64,000 nt of DNA from Pelomonas parva (GTDB lineage Bacteria; Pseudomonadota; Gammaproteobacteria; Burkholderiales; Burkholderiaceae_C): positions 62,001 through 126,000 of the forward strand of contig NZ_JBIGHV010000012.1 of the NCBI RefSeq assembly GCF_043555835.1, in the 5' to 3' direction. Below are positions 24,800-33,930 of this stretch, piece by piece. The position numbers and the translations under genes were made by a program. Every line of letters starts with the position of its first letter. Position 1 is the first letter of the stretch. A model generated the notes under the pieces. That model was not told where the DNA came from, did no database searches, and was given only the letters and a program-made list of their open reading frames with translations.

Positions 24800-26023
24800 T
24801 TGAAGCCCATCGCCAAGTCCAGCAAGCTCGCCAGCGTCAGCTATGACATCCGCGGCCCCGTGCTGGACAAGGCGCGGCAGATGGAGGAGGACGGCCACAA
24901 GATCATCAAGCTGAACATCGGCAACACGGCGGTATTCGGGCTGACGCCGCCGGACGAGATCGTGCAGGACATGATCCGCAACCTTGGCGACGCCGGCGGC
25001 TACACCGACAGCAAGGGCCTGTTCGCACCGCGCAAGGCGGTGGTGCACTACACGCAGCAAAAGGGCGTCAAGGGCGTGACGGTGGATGACGTCTACCTGG
25101 GCAACGGCGCGTCCGAGCTGATCCAGATGTCGATCAATGCGCTGGTCAACGACGGCGACGAGATCCTGATCCCTGCGCCGGACTTCCCGCTCTACACGGC
25201 CGTCGTCGGCCTGTCCGGCGGCCGCCCGGTGCACTACCTGTGCGACGAGGGCGCCGGTTGGCTGCCCGACCTGGCCGACATCGAGTCCAAGATCAGCCCG
25301 CGCACGCGCGGCATCATGGTCTGCAACCCGAACAACCCGACCGGCGCGCTGTACCCGACGGACCTGCTGCTGGGCATCATCGAACTTGCCCGCCGCCACC
25401 AGTTGGTCGTCTTCGCCGACGAGATCTATGACAAGACGCTGTACGACGGCCACACGCACACCAGCATGGCGTCGCTGGCCGACGACGTGCTGTTCATCAC
25501 GTTCAACGGCCTATCCAAGAACTACCGAGCCTGCGGCTATCGCGCCGGCTGGATGGTGGTCAGCGGCGAGAAGCGCCATGCCCGCGACTACATCGAGGGG
25601 CTGAACATGCTGGCGTCCCTGCGCCTGTGCTCCAACACGCCGGGCCAGCTCGCCATCCAGACGGCATTGGGTGGCTACCAGAGCATTGACGACCTGGTGG
25701 CGCCCACCGGTCGACTGTGCCGCCAGCGCGACCTAGCCTATGAGCTGCTGACGCAGATTCCGGGCGTCAGCGTCGTCAAGCCCAAAGCCGCGCTCTACAT
25801 GTTCCCGCGCCTGGACCCCAAGATCTATCCGGTCGCCGACGATCAGGACTTCGCCTACCAGTTGCTGGCCGAGGAGAAGGTGCTGATCGTTCAGGGCACT
25901 GGCTTCAACTGGCCCGCGCACGACCATTTCCGCCTCGTCTTCCTTCCCAACGTGGATGACCTGCGCGAGGCCATCGGCCGCATCGAACGATTTCTGGCTG
26001 GCTATCGCCGGCGTTATTCCTGA
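24800..26023 (+). CDS. alaA: Glutamate-pyruvate (alanine) aminotransferase AlaA
   Basis: The product is 407 residues, aligning with E. coli AlaA/YfbQ along its length. Shared features are KSSKLASVSYDIRGPVLDKA, NPNNPTGALYPTDLL, FADEIYDKTLYDG, and the PLP lysine in FNGLSKNYRACGYRAGW. It transfers an amino group from glutamate to pyruvate in alanine synthesis. The proposed start is TTG at 24800, which yields the family N-terminus (MKPIAKSSK) and has GGAG six bases upstream; an ATG at 24779 would add seven unrelated residues. It is the first gene of the alaA-hom-thrC run. Confidence 0.88.
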   Translation: MKPIAKSSKLASVSYDIRGPVLDKARQMEEDGHKIIKLNIGNTAVFGLTPPDEIVQDMIRNLGDAGGYTDSKGLFAPRKAVVHYTQQKGVKGVTVDDVYLGNGASELIQMSINALVNDGDEILIPAPDFPLYTAVVGLSGGRPVHYLCDEGAGWLPDLADIESKISPRTRGIMVCNPNNPTGALYPTDLLLGIIELARRHQLVVFADEIYDKTLYDGHTHTSMASLADDVLFITFNGLSKNYRACGYRAGWMVVSGEKRHARDYIEGLNMLASLRLCSNTPGQLAIQTALGGYQSIDDLVAPTGRLCRQRDLAYELLTQIPGVSVVKPKAALYMFPRLDPKIYPVADDQDFAYQLLAEEKVLIVQGTGFNWPAHDHFRLVFLPNVDDLREAIGRIERFLAGYRRRYS

Positions 26024-26033
26024 GAGCCCTGCA

Positions 26034-27353
26034 ATGAAAGCGATCCAAGTTGGCCTCATCGGCCTCGGCACCGTCGGTGCCGGCACCTTCAACGTGCTGC
26101 AGCGCAACCAGGCCGAGATTCGCGGCCGCGCCGGGCGAGGCATCGAGATCGCGATGGTCGCTGCCCGCAATGCCGAGCGCGCCAAGGCCTACCAGGCCGT
26201 CGTCGGTGACGGCGTGCCCTGCACGGGCGATGCGCAGGAGCTGGTGAACAACCCGGCCATCGACATCGTCGTCGAGCTGATCGGCGGCATTGAGCCGGCG
26301 CGCACGCTGGTGCTGCAGGCGATTGCCAACGGCAAGCATGTCGTGACCGCGAACAAGGCGCTGCTGGCGCTGCACGGCACGGAGATCTTCGAAGCGGCGC
26401 GCGAGAAGGGCGTCGTCGTTGCGTTTGAAGCGGCCGTGGCCGGCGGCATTCCCATCATCAAAGCGCTGCGCGAAGGCCTGACGGCCAATCGCATCGAGTG
26501 GATCGCCGGCATCATCAACGGCACGACCAACTTCATCCTGTCGGAGATGCGCAGCAAGGGCCTGGACTTCGCCACCGTGCTGAAGGAGGCCCAGCGCCTG
26601 GGCTATGCCGAGAGCGACCCGACCTTCGACATCGAAGGCGTGGACGCCGCCCACAAGCTGACCATCATGAGCGCCATCGCCTTCGGCGTTCCGGTGCAGT
26701 TCGACAAGGCCCATGTGGAAGGCATCAGCAGCCTGCAGGCGACGGACATCAAGTACGCCGAGCAACTGGGCTACCGCATCAAGCTGCTGGGTATCACGCG
26801 TCGTCGTGACAACGGCATCGAGTTGCGCGTGCACCCGACGCTGATCCCGGCGACCCGGCTGATCGCCAACGTCGAAGGCGCGATGAACGCCGTCGTCGTG
26901 CAGGCCGATGCCGTCGGCACGACGCTGTACTACGGCAAGGGCGCCGGCGCCGAGCCGACCGCCTCGGCCGTTGTCGCCGACCTGGTGGACGTGACCCGCC
27001 TGCACACCGCCGACCCCGATCACCGCGTGCCCCACCTGGCCTTCCAGCCCGATGCGATGAGCGACACGCCGGTGCTGACCATGGCCGATGTGCAGACCGC
27101 CTTCTACCTGCGCCTGGTCGTGGCCGACCAGGCTGGCGTGCTGTCGCGCATCACCACCATCCTGGCCGAGCACGACATTTCCATCGACGCCGTGCTGCAA
27201 CGCGAGTCCGCCGAGGGCGAGCGTCAGACCGACCTCATCATCCTGACGCACGACACCGCCGAAGGCCGCATGAACGAGGCGCTGGCCAAGATGCAGAGCC
27301 TGCCGACCGTGCTGGCGCCCATCGTCCGCATCCGCAAGGAAGAACTCGCGTGA
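26034..27353 (+). CDS. hom: Homoserine dehydrogenase
   Basis: The product is 439 residues. An N-terminal NAD(P)-binding fold (VGLIGLGTVGAGTFNVL) is followed by the catalytic domain with VVTANKALLA, IINGTTNFILSEM and GYAESDPTFDIEG-DAAHKL, and a C-terminal ACT domain from about residue 355 (FYLRLVVADQAGVLSRI). It reduces aspartate semialdehyde to homoserine for threonine and methionine synthesis; the ACT domain is the usual site of threonine feedback. It lies 10 bases after alaA and its TGA overlaps the thrC GTG start by four bases. Confidence 0.95.
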   Translation: MKAIQVGLIGLGTVGAGTFNVLQRNQAEIRGRAGRGIEIAMVAARNAERAKAYQAVVGDGVPCTGDAQELVNNPAIDIVVELIGGIEPARTLVLQAIANGKHVVTANKALLALHGTEIFEAAREKGVVVAFEAAVAGGIPIIKALREGLTANRIEWIAGIINGTTNFILSEMRSKGLDFATVLKEAQRLGYAESDPTFDIEGVDAAHKLTIMSAIAFGVPVQFDKAHVEGISSLQATDIKYAEQLGYRIKLLGITRRRDNGIELRVHPTLIPATRLIANVEGAMNAVVVQADAVGTTLYYGKGAGAEPTASAVVADLVDVTRLHTADPDHRVPHLAFQPDAMSDTPVLTMADVQTAFYLRLVVADQAGVLSRITTILAEHDISIDAVLQRESAEGERQTDLIILTHDTAEGRMNEALAKMQSLPTVLAPIVRIRKEELA

Positions 27354-28741
27354 AGTACATCAGCACCCGCGGCGATCAGACCGAGCGCGGCTTCTCGGAC
27401 ATCCTGCTCGAAGGCCTGGCGCCGGACGGCGGCCTCTACCTGCCCAAGACCTACCCGCGCGTCGATGCGGCGACGCTGACGCGCTGGCGTGGCCTTGCCT
27501 ATGCGGACCTGGCCTTCGAGATCCTGACGCTCTACATTGACGACATCCCGGCCGACGACCTGCATGCCATCACGCGCAAGGTCTACACGGCCGAAGTCTT
27601 CGGCACGGACGCCATCACGCCGCTGACCTGGCTGGGCGACCACATCGCGCTGGAAGGCCTGTCCAACGGCCCGACGCTGGCCTTCAAGGACATGGCGATG
27701 CAACTGCTCGGCGCCCTGTTCGAGTACGAACTGGCCCGTCGTGGCGAGACACTGAACATCCTGGGCGCGACCTCGGGCGACACCGGCAGCGCCGCCGAGT
27801 ACGCGATGCGCGGCAAGAAGGGCGTCAACGTCTTCATGCTCAGCCCGCACGGCCGCATGAGCCCCTTCCAGCAGGCGCAGATGTTCAGCCTGCAGGACGC
27901 CAACATCCACAACATTGCCATCGAAGGCGTGTTCGACGACGCGCAGGACATCGTCAAGGCCGTGTCCAACGACCTGGCCTTCAAGCGCGAGCACCGCATT
28001 GGCACGGTCAACTCCATCAACTGGGCGCGCCTGCTGGCCCAGGTCGTCTACTACTTCGCCGGCTACTTCCAGGCGACCAAGAGCAACGCCGAGAAGGTCA
28101 GCTTCACGGTGCCGTCGGGCAACTTCGGCAACGTCTGCGCCGGCCATGTCGCGCGCCAGATGGGCCTGCCCATCGCCAGGCTGGTCGTCGCGACGAACGA
28201 GAACGACGTGCTGGACGAGTTCTTCCGCACCGGCACCTACCGCGTGCGCGGCAGCGCCGACACGCACGAGACCTCCAGCCCGTCGATGGACATCTCCAAG
28301 GCCAGCAACTTCGAGCGCTTCGTGTTCGACCTGTTGGGCCGCGACGGCGCGCGTGTGAAGCAGCACTTCAGCGGCAGCCAGTTCGCGCTGACGGCCGGCG
28401 AGCACGCCGAGATCGCCAGCTTCGGCTTCAGCTCCGGCCGCAGCACGCATGCCGATCGCATCGCCACCATCCGCCGCTGCCATGCCGAGCACGGCATCGT
28501 CATCGACCCGCACACGGCCGACGGCCTCAAGGTGGCGCTGGAGCAGCGCGACCCGGCCGTGACGATGCTGGTGCTGGAGACGGCACTGCCGGCCAAGTTC
28601 GCGGCGACCATCCACGAGGCCCTGGGCATAGAGCCGCCGCGGCCTGCAGGCCTGGAAGGCATCGAGGACCTGCCCAAGCGCGTGCAAGTCATGCCCGTCG
28701 ACGTGGACCAGGTGAAGGCCTACATCCGCAGCCATGTCTGA
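27350..28741 (+). CDS. thrC: Threonine synthase
   Basis: The product is 463 residues, starting at a GTG that shares bases with the hom stop (GTGA). The PLP-binding lysine is in GPTLAFKDMAMQLLG, and ATSGDTGSAAEYAMRGKKG and VPSGNFGNVCAGHVARQMG are typical of the long (proteobacterial type 2) threonine synthases. It converts O-phosphohomoserine to threonine. Homoserine kinase (thrB) is not next to it, so that step is encoded elsewhere. It overlaps moeA by eight bases. Confidence 0.95.
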   Translation: MKYISTRGDQTERGFSDILLEGLAPDGGLYLPKTYPRVDAATLTRWRGLAYADLAFEILTLYIDDIPADDLHAITRKVYTAEVFGTDAITPLTWLGDHIALEGLSNGPTLAFKDMAMQLLGALFEYELARRGETLNILGATSGDTGSAAEYAMRGKKGVNVFMLSPHGRMSPFQQAQMFSLQDANIHNIAIEGVFDDAQDIVKAVSNDLAFKREHRIGTVNSINWARLLAQVVYYFAGYFQATKSNAEKVSFTVPSGNFGNVCAGHVARQMGLPIARLVVATNENDVLDEFFRTGTYRVRGSADTHETSSPSMDISKASNFERFVFDLLGRDGARVKQHFSGSQFALTAGEHAEIASFGFSSGRSTHADRIATIRRCHAEHGIVIDPHTADGLKVALEQRDPAVTMLVLETALPAKFAATIHEALGIEPPRPAGLEGIEDLPKRVQVMPVDVDQVKAYIRSHV

Positions 28742-29942
28742 TGGCAAGAAGCCTGGCCTGATCCCGCTCGACGACGCGCTGGCGGCACTGCTGGCGGAGA
28801 TCGAGCCGCTGGGTGGAGTCGAGACGCTGGCCACCGCTGACGCGCGTGGTCGGGTACTGGCTGCGGACCTTGTGTCGCCGGTGGACGTGCCGCCGGCGGA
28901 CAACTCGGCGATGGATGGCTACGCATTGCGTGCTGTCGACATGACCTCGTTGCTGCCCGTGACGCAGCGCATCCCCGCCGGCAGCGTGCCCATGCCCTTG
29001 GCGCAGGGCGAGGCCGCGCGCATCTTCACCGGCGCGCATGTGCCGCCGGGCGCGGACACGGTCGTCATGCAGGAGTACACCGAGCTGGTGGACGGCCGGC
29101 TGCGCGTCACGCAGCCGGTGACCGCCGGCGCCAACGTGCGCCTGCGCGGCGAGGACGTGCGCGCCGGTTCGGTCGTGCTGCCCGCCGGCGCGCGGCTGGA
29201 CGCCGTGTCGCTGGGCCTCGCCGCCACGGCGGGCGCTGCTCAGCTGACGGTCACCCGCCGACCACGCGTGGCCGTGTTCTCGACCGGCGACGAGCTCGTC
29301 ATGCCCGGCGAGCCGCTGCCGCCCGGCGCCATCTACAACTCCAACCGCTTCACGCTGCGTGCGCTGCTCGACGGCCTGGGCTGTGAGGTCGTCGACCTGG
29401 GCATCGTGCCGGACAACCTCGAAGCCACCCGCGCCGCGCTGCGCGAGGCAGCATCAAAGGCCGACGTCATCCTGACCTCGGGCGGCGTGTCCGTCGGCGA
29501 GGAAGACCACCTGCGCCCCGCCGTGCAGGCCGAGGGCAAGCTGGACCTGTGGGCCATCGCCATCAAGCCCGGCAAGCCCTTCGCGTATGGCCGTGTTGGC
29601 GACGCGCACTTCATTGGCCTGCCCGGCAACCCCGTGTCCAGCCTCGTCACTTTCCTCGTCCTCGTGCGGCCTGCGCTGCTGAAGCTGCAAGGCGCCGCGC
29701 GCCTCACGCCACGCGGCTACCGGCTGGTGGCCGGCTTCGACTGGCCCAAGCCCGACAAGCGCCGCGAGTTCCTGCGTGTGCGGCTGGACGACGAGGGCGG
29801 CTTGGCCATGTTCTCCAACCAGAGCAGCGGCGTGCTGACCTCGGCCTTCTGGGCCGACGGCCTGCTCGACAACCCGTCGGGTCAGGCCTTCAAGGCGGGA
29901 GACACGGTGCGCTTCATCCCGTTCGCGGAGCTGCTGGCGTGA
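28734..29942 (+). CDS. moeA: Molybdopterin molybdenumtransferase
   Basis: The product is 402 residues with the full MoeA layout: ADNSAMDGYALRA near residue 60, the domain II segment IFTGAHVPPGADTVVMQEYTE, the MoCF domain with FSTGDELVMPGEPLPPGAIYNSN and LTSGGVSVGEEDH, and a C-terminal beta-barrel. It inserts molybdate into adenylylated molybdopterin. It overlaps thrC by eight bases and moaD by four (GTGA), making a single transcript from the threonine genes into cofactor genes. Confidence 0.95.
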   Translation: MSDGKKPGLIPLDDALAALLAEIEPLGGVETLATADARGRVLAADLVSPVDVPPADNSAMDGYALRAVDMTSLLPVTQRIPAGSVPMPLAQGEAARIFTGAHVPPGADTVVMQEYTELVDGRLRVTQPVTAGANVRLRGEDVRAGSVVLPAGARLDAVSLGLAATAGAAQLTVTRRPRVAVFSTGDELVMPGEPLPPGAIYNSNRFTLRALLDGLGCEVVDLGIVPDNLEATRAALREAASKADVILTSGGVSVGEEDHLRPAVQAEGKLDLWAIAIKPGKPFAYGRVGDAHFIGLPGNPVSSLVTFLVLVRPALLKLQGAARLTPRGYRLVAGFDWPKPDKRREFLRVRLDDEGGLAMFSNQSSGVLTSAFWADGLLDNPSGQAFKAGDTVRFIPFAELLA

Positions 29943-30193
29943 TCACGGTCAAGCTCCGATTCTTTGCATCGTTGCGGGAAAAACTGGGCGACGGCGAATC
30001 GCTGGCCTTGCCCGAAGGCAGCAGCGTGGCCTCGGCGCGTGAGGCCTTGCTGGCGCGCGGTGGCTTGCATGCCGAGGCCTTGGCCTCCAGCCGCACCGTG
30101 CGCGCGGCGCTGAACCAGAAGATGTGCGCCGAATCGGCGCTGCTGTCGGACGGCGACGAACTGGCCTTCTTCCCTCCCGTCACAGGCGGCTGA
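29939..30193 (+). CDS. moaD: Molybdopterin synthase small subunit
   Basis: The product is 84 residues with a ubiquitin-like fold, ending in the required Gly-Gly (FFPPVTGG), whose C-terminus becomes a thiocarboxylate that donates sulfur to precursor Z. It starts with a GTG overlapping the moeA stop. Its partner moaE, which normally follows directly in related genomes, lies 6.5 kb away at 36660 behind the inserted polyamine block. Confidence 0.93.
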   Translation: MITVKLRFFASLREKLGDGESLALPEGSSVASAREALLARGGLHAEALASSRTVRAALNQKMCAESALLSDGDELAFFPPVTGG

Positions 30194-30580
30194 GTGCAAG
30201 GCCTGCACATCACGGCCGACCTGCGCGGCGTGGACCCGGCGCTGCCGCTGATGCGCGATGCCGAGGCCCTGGCGGCCCGGTGCCGCGAGGCGGTGCGGCT
30301 GTCGGGCCTCAGCGGCGTGGCCGAACTCTTCCATCGCTTCGGCGCCGCCGACGAGCAGAACGGCATCACCGGCGTCGTGCTGCTTGCCGAATCCCACCTG
30401 GCCATCCACACCTGGCCCGAGCTGGGTGGCGTGACGCTGGATGTCTACGTCTGCAACTACGGCGCGGACAACAGCGCCAAGGCCGAGACGCTGATGGCCG
30501 CGTTGATCGCCGCCTTCGCGCCGGCCGCAGTGAACCGTCAGAGCCTCAGCCGCGCCGCTGCCTCGACCCCGGCCGTGTAG
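30194..30580 (+). CDS. speD: S-adenosylmethionine decarboxylase proenzyme
   Basis: The product is 128 residues. The self-processing site is LLAESHLAIHTWPE: cleavage before Ser67 generates the pyruvoyl cofactor, and the His and Cys (YVCNYG, residue 87) needed for processing and catalysis are present. It makes decarboxylated SAM, the aminopropyl donor for spermidine. The GTG start begins on the base after the moaD stop, so it is translated from the moeA-moaD mRNA. Its last 43 bases overlap, antisense, the end of the FAD oxidase gene. The aminopropyltransferase fusion gene nearby (32085-33695) is its likely pathway partner. Confidence 0.9.
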   Translation: MQGLHITADLRGVDPALPLMRDAEALAARCREAVRLSGLSGVAELFHRFGAADEQNGITGVVLLAESHLAIHTWPELGGVTLDVYVCNYGADNSAKAETLMAALIAAFAPAAVNRQSLSRAAASTPAV

Positions 30581-32103
30581 GCCTCCTCGAACACCGAGTA
30601 CCCCGCCAGGTCCGAGTGCGCAAAGACCACGCGGCCGCGCGCTTCGTTCAGCGCCGCCAGCGCCGCCGAGCCGCGCAGCCCCGGCGTCGGGATGCTCATC
30701 GCATGGCCGAAGCGACACAGGTCGATGCGCTCCAGCTTGCCCGGCAGGTCGGGGTGGGTCTGCGCCAGCTCGTCGGTGACCAGGCGCGCCCAGTGCCCCC
30801 AGGGCTGCTTCAGCAACTCCCCGCGCTGGGCGGCGGGCAGCGCGAAGTAGGCCGTCAGCAGCGGTGGCCGGGGCAGCGGGTCCAGCGACTGGTGGCGGGC
30901 ATCGACATAGCCCAGCGCCGTGGTGCCGTAGCGCACGTTGTCCCAGGCCGGTGGCGCGCCAGGGCGGATGAGCAGGGGCTCGCGCAGCGCCAGGTTGGCG
31001 GTCAGCCAGGGGGCATAACTCAGCTGTCTGGCGGCGCTTTGCAAGGCGTCGGGCGGCGTGGCCAGCAGGCGGGCACTGACGAACAGCGGCGTGGCCAGCA
31101 CGACGGCGCGGGCTCGCCAGCGCTCGGGGGCGCCTGTGGCTTCGTTCCAGGCCAGCAACTCGACGCCGTGCTTGCCCTCCGTCACGCGCAGCACGCTGCG
31201 GCCCAGGTGGATGCGCTCGCGCAGCGGCGCGGCAATGCGGTCTGACAGCCAGCCGTTGCCCTCGGCCCAGGTCAGCACGGGCTCGCGCTCGGCGGTCTCG
31301 TCGCCCGGCGCGTGGAAGCCATGGCGGCTGGCGAAATAGTGCAGGCCGGCCCAGGCAGACACGCCGTTGGCGCTGGCGCCGAAGTCGTCGCGGCAGCAGT
31401 AGTCGAGGTACCAGCGCAGGCGGGTGTTGGTCAGCGCATTCGCGTCCAGCCAATTGGCAAACGTCTGGGCGTCCAGCACGGCGTGGCCGGCCGTCCAGCG
31501 GGCGCGGCGCGTGGGCATGGCGAAGCCCAAATCGCGCTGGGCCTGGGCGACCAGCGCCGAAAAGCGCCGGTACTCGTCGCTCGCGGCGGGCGATTCGGCG
31601 GGCGGCAGCAGGCCCTCATGCCATTCGCCATCGATGAACAGGCGCTCCTGGGGGCTGTGGCAGAGATGGCGCTCATCCCACTCGGTGCGGCCCAGTACCT
31701 GGCGGGACAGGCCCAATTCGGCGAGCAGTTGCGAGACCTCGCGGGCCTCCGCACCGGGCACCGGCAGGTAGTGGGCGCCGAGCGGGCAGGGCGAGCCGGC
31801 CAGCACATGGCTGCGGCTGTTGCCGCCGGCCTGATCTTCCAGGTCGAGCAGCGCGATGTCGTCGACGCCGCGCCGAGTCAGTGCCCGCGCGCAGGCCAGC
31901 CCGGCGATGCCGGCGCCGACGATGAGGAGGCCGGTCTGTCGCAATGGCCCATCGGCCTTGGGCAGCTCACCGCGTAGCCGGTGCCCGCGCTCGGGGTGTG
32001 TGCCGACCCAGCCGCCTTGCAAGGCTGGCGCGTCCGGGGTGCAGCCGGTGGCGGCCAGGCCAGCCAGCAGCAGCTCGCGCCGCCTCAATGTGCCGCTCCC
32101 CAT
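30538..32103 (-). CDS. Exported FAD-dependent amine oxidase
   Basis: The product is 521 residues. The N-terminus has twin or triple Arg and a hydrophobic stretch ending in a lipobox-like LAATGC (TLRRRELLLAGLAATGC), suggesting Tat export and lipid anchoring. The FAD-binding motif LLIVGAGIAGLACARAL follows at about residue 58, and GRVVFAHSDLAGYSVFEEAYTAGVEAA is the second FAD-contact region. The fold belongs to the flavin amine oxidase/NAD(P)-binding Rossmann group. As the last gene of an operon with a spermidine synthase, its substrate could be a polyamine, which is inference. It overlaps the synthase gene by 19 bases. Confidence 0.75.
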   Translation of the reverse strand: MGSGTLRRRELLLAGLAATGCTPDAPALQGGWVGTHPERGHRLRGELPKADGPLRQTGLLIVGAGIAGLACARALTRRGVDDIALLDLEDQAGGNSRSHVLAGSPCPLGAHYLPVPGAEAREVSQLLAELGLSRQVLGRTEWDERHLCHSPQERLFIDGEWHEGLLPPAESPAASDEYRRFSALVAQAQRDLGFAMPTRRARWTAGHAVLDAQTFANWLDANALTNTRLRWYLDYCCRDDFGASANGVSAWAGLHYFASRHGFHAPGDETAEREPVLTWAEGNGWLSDRIAAPLRERIHLGRSVLRVTEGKHGVELLAWNEATGAPERWRARAVVLATPLFVSARLLATPPDALQSAARQLSYAPWLTANLALREPLLIRPGAPPAWDNVRYGTTALGYVDARHQSLDPLPRPPLLTAYFALPAAQRGELLKQPWGHWARLVTDELAQTHPDLPGKLERIDLCRFGHAMSIPTPGLRGSAALAALNEARGRVVFAHSDLAGYSVFEEAYTAGVEAAARLRL

Positions 32104-33695
32104 TCCTCTTCAAAGGTCTGCACCAGCACCTGGTTGGACAGGCGGTTCACCTCAGCCGGCACCCGCGCCATGTCGGGCGGGAACTGCAGCATGCCCGGCA
32201 TGCCCTCGGGGGTCAGGAAGCGCAGCCCGGGCGGCAATTGCGTTGGCAGCCGGAACGGCCGGCGAGATGCCAGGACGAAGCCCCATTCGCCGAAGCTCGG
32301 CACATGCGCGTGGTAGGGCGTGGCGGTCAGCCCGGTGGACTCGATGGTCGTAACGACGGTCCAGAAGCTGCGCCGCGCGATCAGCGGCGATGTGGTCTGC
32401 ACGACGGCATAGCCGCCGGCGCTCAGGTGCTGGTCGACCGACTCGTAGAAGCTGGCCGTGTAGAGCTTGCCCAGCGCGAAGTTGGAGGGGTCGGGGAAGT
32501 CGATGACGATGACGTCGAAGACTTCCGTCTGCTGCTCCAGCCAGCCGAAGGCATCGGCGTTGACGATGCGCAGCTTGGGTGAGCGCAGCGCATGGCCGTT
32601 CAGCGCGGCGAGCTTCGGCGAGTCGCGGAACAGCGCCGTCATCTGCGGGTCCAGTTCGACCAGCGTCACCTGCTCCACGCTGGCGTGGCGCAACACCTCG
32701 CGCACGGCCATGCCGTCGCCGCCGCCCAGCACCAGCACGCGTTTGGGGGCACCGTGGGCCGCCATCGCCGGCTGCACGAGGGACTCGTGATAGCGGTACT
32801 CGTCCTTGGAATGGAACTGCAGGTTGCCGTTCAGGAACAGCCGCGTGCCTGCGCCGCCGTCGGTGACGACGATGCGCTGGTAGTCGCTGCTCTGCTTGAA
32901 GACGATGTGCTCGCCGTAGAAGCGGTCCTCGGCCCAGGTCGTCACCTGCTCGGCGCTGAACAGGGCGCCCAGCAGCAGCACGGCCGACAGCGCGCAGGCC
33001 ACCGCCATCGCGCCAAAGGCGCGCAGCTCGGCGCGGAACAGCCACAGCGCCCAGATCGCCACGGCGATGTTCAGCAGCCCGAAGGCGACGCCGGTGCGCA
33101 CCAGGCCCAGATGCGGCACAAGCACGAGCGGGAAGGCCAGCGCGACGAGCAACGCGCCGAGGTAGTCGAAGGTCAGCACCTGCGAGACCAGGTCTTTCAA
33201 GCCGTAGCGCGCGCTGAAGTGGCGCTTCAGGATGCGCATGACCAGCGGGATCTCCAGCCCCACCAGCGTGCCGACCAGCAGCACCAGTGCGTAGAGCAGC
33301 ACGCGAAAGCCGGTCGCCTCGCCCGGCGGCAGCAGGCTGTGCACGATGAACAGTGCCGCCGGCATCAGCCCGCCGATGACGCCGACCAGCAGCTCCACCT
33401 GCAGGAAGACGCCGATCAGCTGCCGCTCGACGAAACGCGACAGCCAGGAGCCCAGGCCCATCGCGAACAGGTAGACGCCGATGACCGTGGAGAACTGCAG
33501 CACCGAGTCGCCGAGCAGATAGCTGGCGAGCGCGCCGGCCGCCAGCTCGTAGACCAGGCCGCAGGCGGCGATGACGAAGACGCTGGCGAGCAGCAGCAGC
33601 TCGGCCAGGCTGGGGCCGTGCCTGGATGCGGGTGCCTCGCCTAGCGCGGCACCGGCCGATGACGGGGCGGTTTCGACCGGGCCCCGTTCAGCCAT
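32085..33695 (-). CDS. Membrane-fused spermidine synthase (polyamine aminopropyltransferase)
   Basis: The product is 536 residues. Residues 28-265 contain about seven transmembrane helices; residues 275-500 are a spermidine-synthase domain. The SAM-type nucleotide motif is VLVLGGGDGMAVREVL, followed by VTLVELDPQM and the aminopropyl-transfer loop VIVIDFPDPSNFALGKLYT. Compared with soluble SpeE (DSSDPxGPA) the catalytic loop is altered to DFPDPSNFA, which may change the acceptor. The protein should sit in the inner membrane with its catalytic domain cytoplasmic. It is fourth in the five-gene operon, overlapping DUF350 by 8 and the oxidase by 19 bases. Confidence 0.85.
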   Translation of the reverse strand: MAERGPVETAPSSAGAALGEAPASRHGPSLAELLLLASVFVIAACGLVYELAAGALASYLLGDSVLQFSTVIGVYLFAMGLGSWLSRFVERQLIGVFLQVELLVGVIGGLMPAALFIVHSLLPPGEATGFRVLLYALVLLVGTLVGLEIPLVMRILKRHFSARYGLKDLVSQVLTFDYLGALLVALAFPLVLVPHLGLVRTGVAFGLLNIAVAIWALWLFRAELRAFGAMAVACALSAVLLLGALFSAEQVTTWAEDRFYGEHIVFKQSSDYQRIVVTDGGAGTRLFLNGNLQFHSKDEYRYHESLVQPAMAAHGAPKRVLVLGGGDGMAVREVLRHASVEQVTLVELDPQMTALFRDSPKLAALNGHALRSPKLRIVNADAFGWLEQQTEVFDVIVIDFPDPSNFALGKLYTASFYESVDQHLSAGGYAVVQTTSPLIARRSFWTVVTTIESTGLTATPYHAHVPSFGEWGFVLASRRPFRLPTQLPPGLRFLTPEGMPGMLQFPPDMARVPAEVNRLSNQVLVQTFEEEWGAAH

Positions 33696-33909
33696 GAATC
33701 GCCGCAGCGACGATGTTGCCGATGGAGATGCACATCGCGCCGACGACGATGGCCAGGGCCAGGTTCTTGTGCTCGACGATCTCTTCCCACAGCTTGTAGG
33801 GGGTGATCTTGTCGACGATGACGAAGCACAGCCAGAAGATGACGACACCGATGACGGCATACATCGTCGTGCCGAGGATGACTTCGGGTTTGAGCCAGTC
33901 GAGGGTCAT
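33688..33909 (-). CDS. DUF350 small membrane protein (YjfL-like)
   Basis: The product is 73 residues with two hydrophobic helices (TTMYAVIGVVIFWLCFVIVD and LALAIVVGAMCISIGNIVAA) around a charged loop KITPYKLWEEIVEHKN. This is the hallmark of DUF350, represented by E. coli YjfL. Family members are inner-membrane proteins of unknown activity that occur in clusters with SPFH or PspA-like proteins and polyamine or glutathionylspermidine-related enzymes. It overlaps the spermidine synthase start by eight bases. Confidence 0.8.
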   Translation of the reverse strand: MTLDWLKPEVILGTTMYAVIGVVIFWLCFVIVDKITPYKLWEEIVEHKNLALAIVVGAMCISIGNIVAAAIHG

Positions 33910-33930
33910 GATGAGCGCTCCTTGTGCGTT

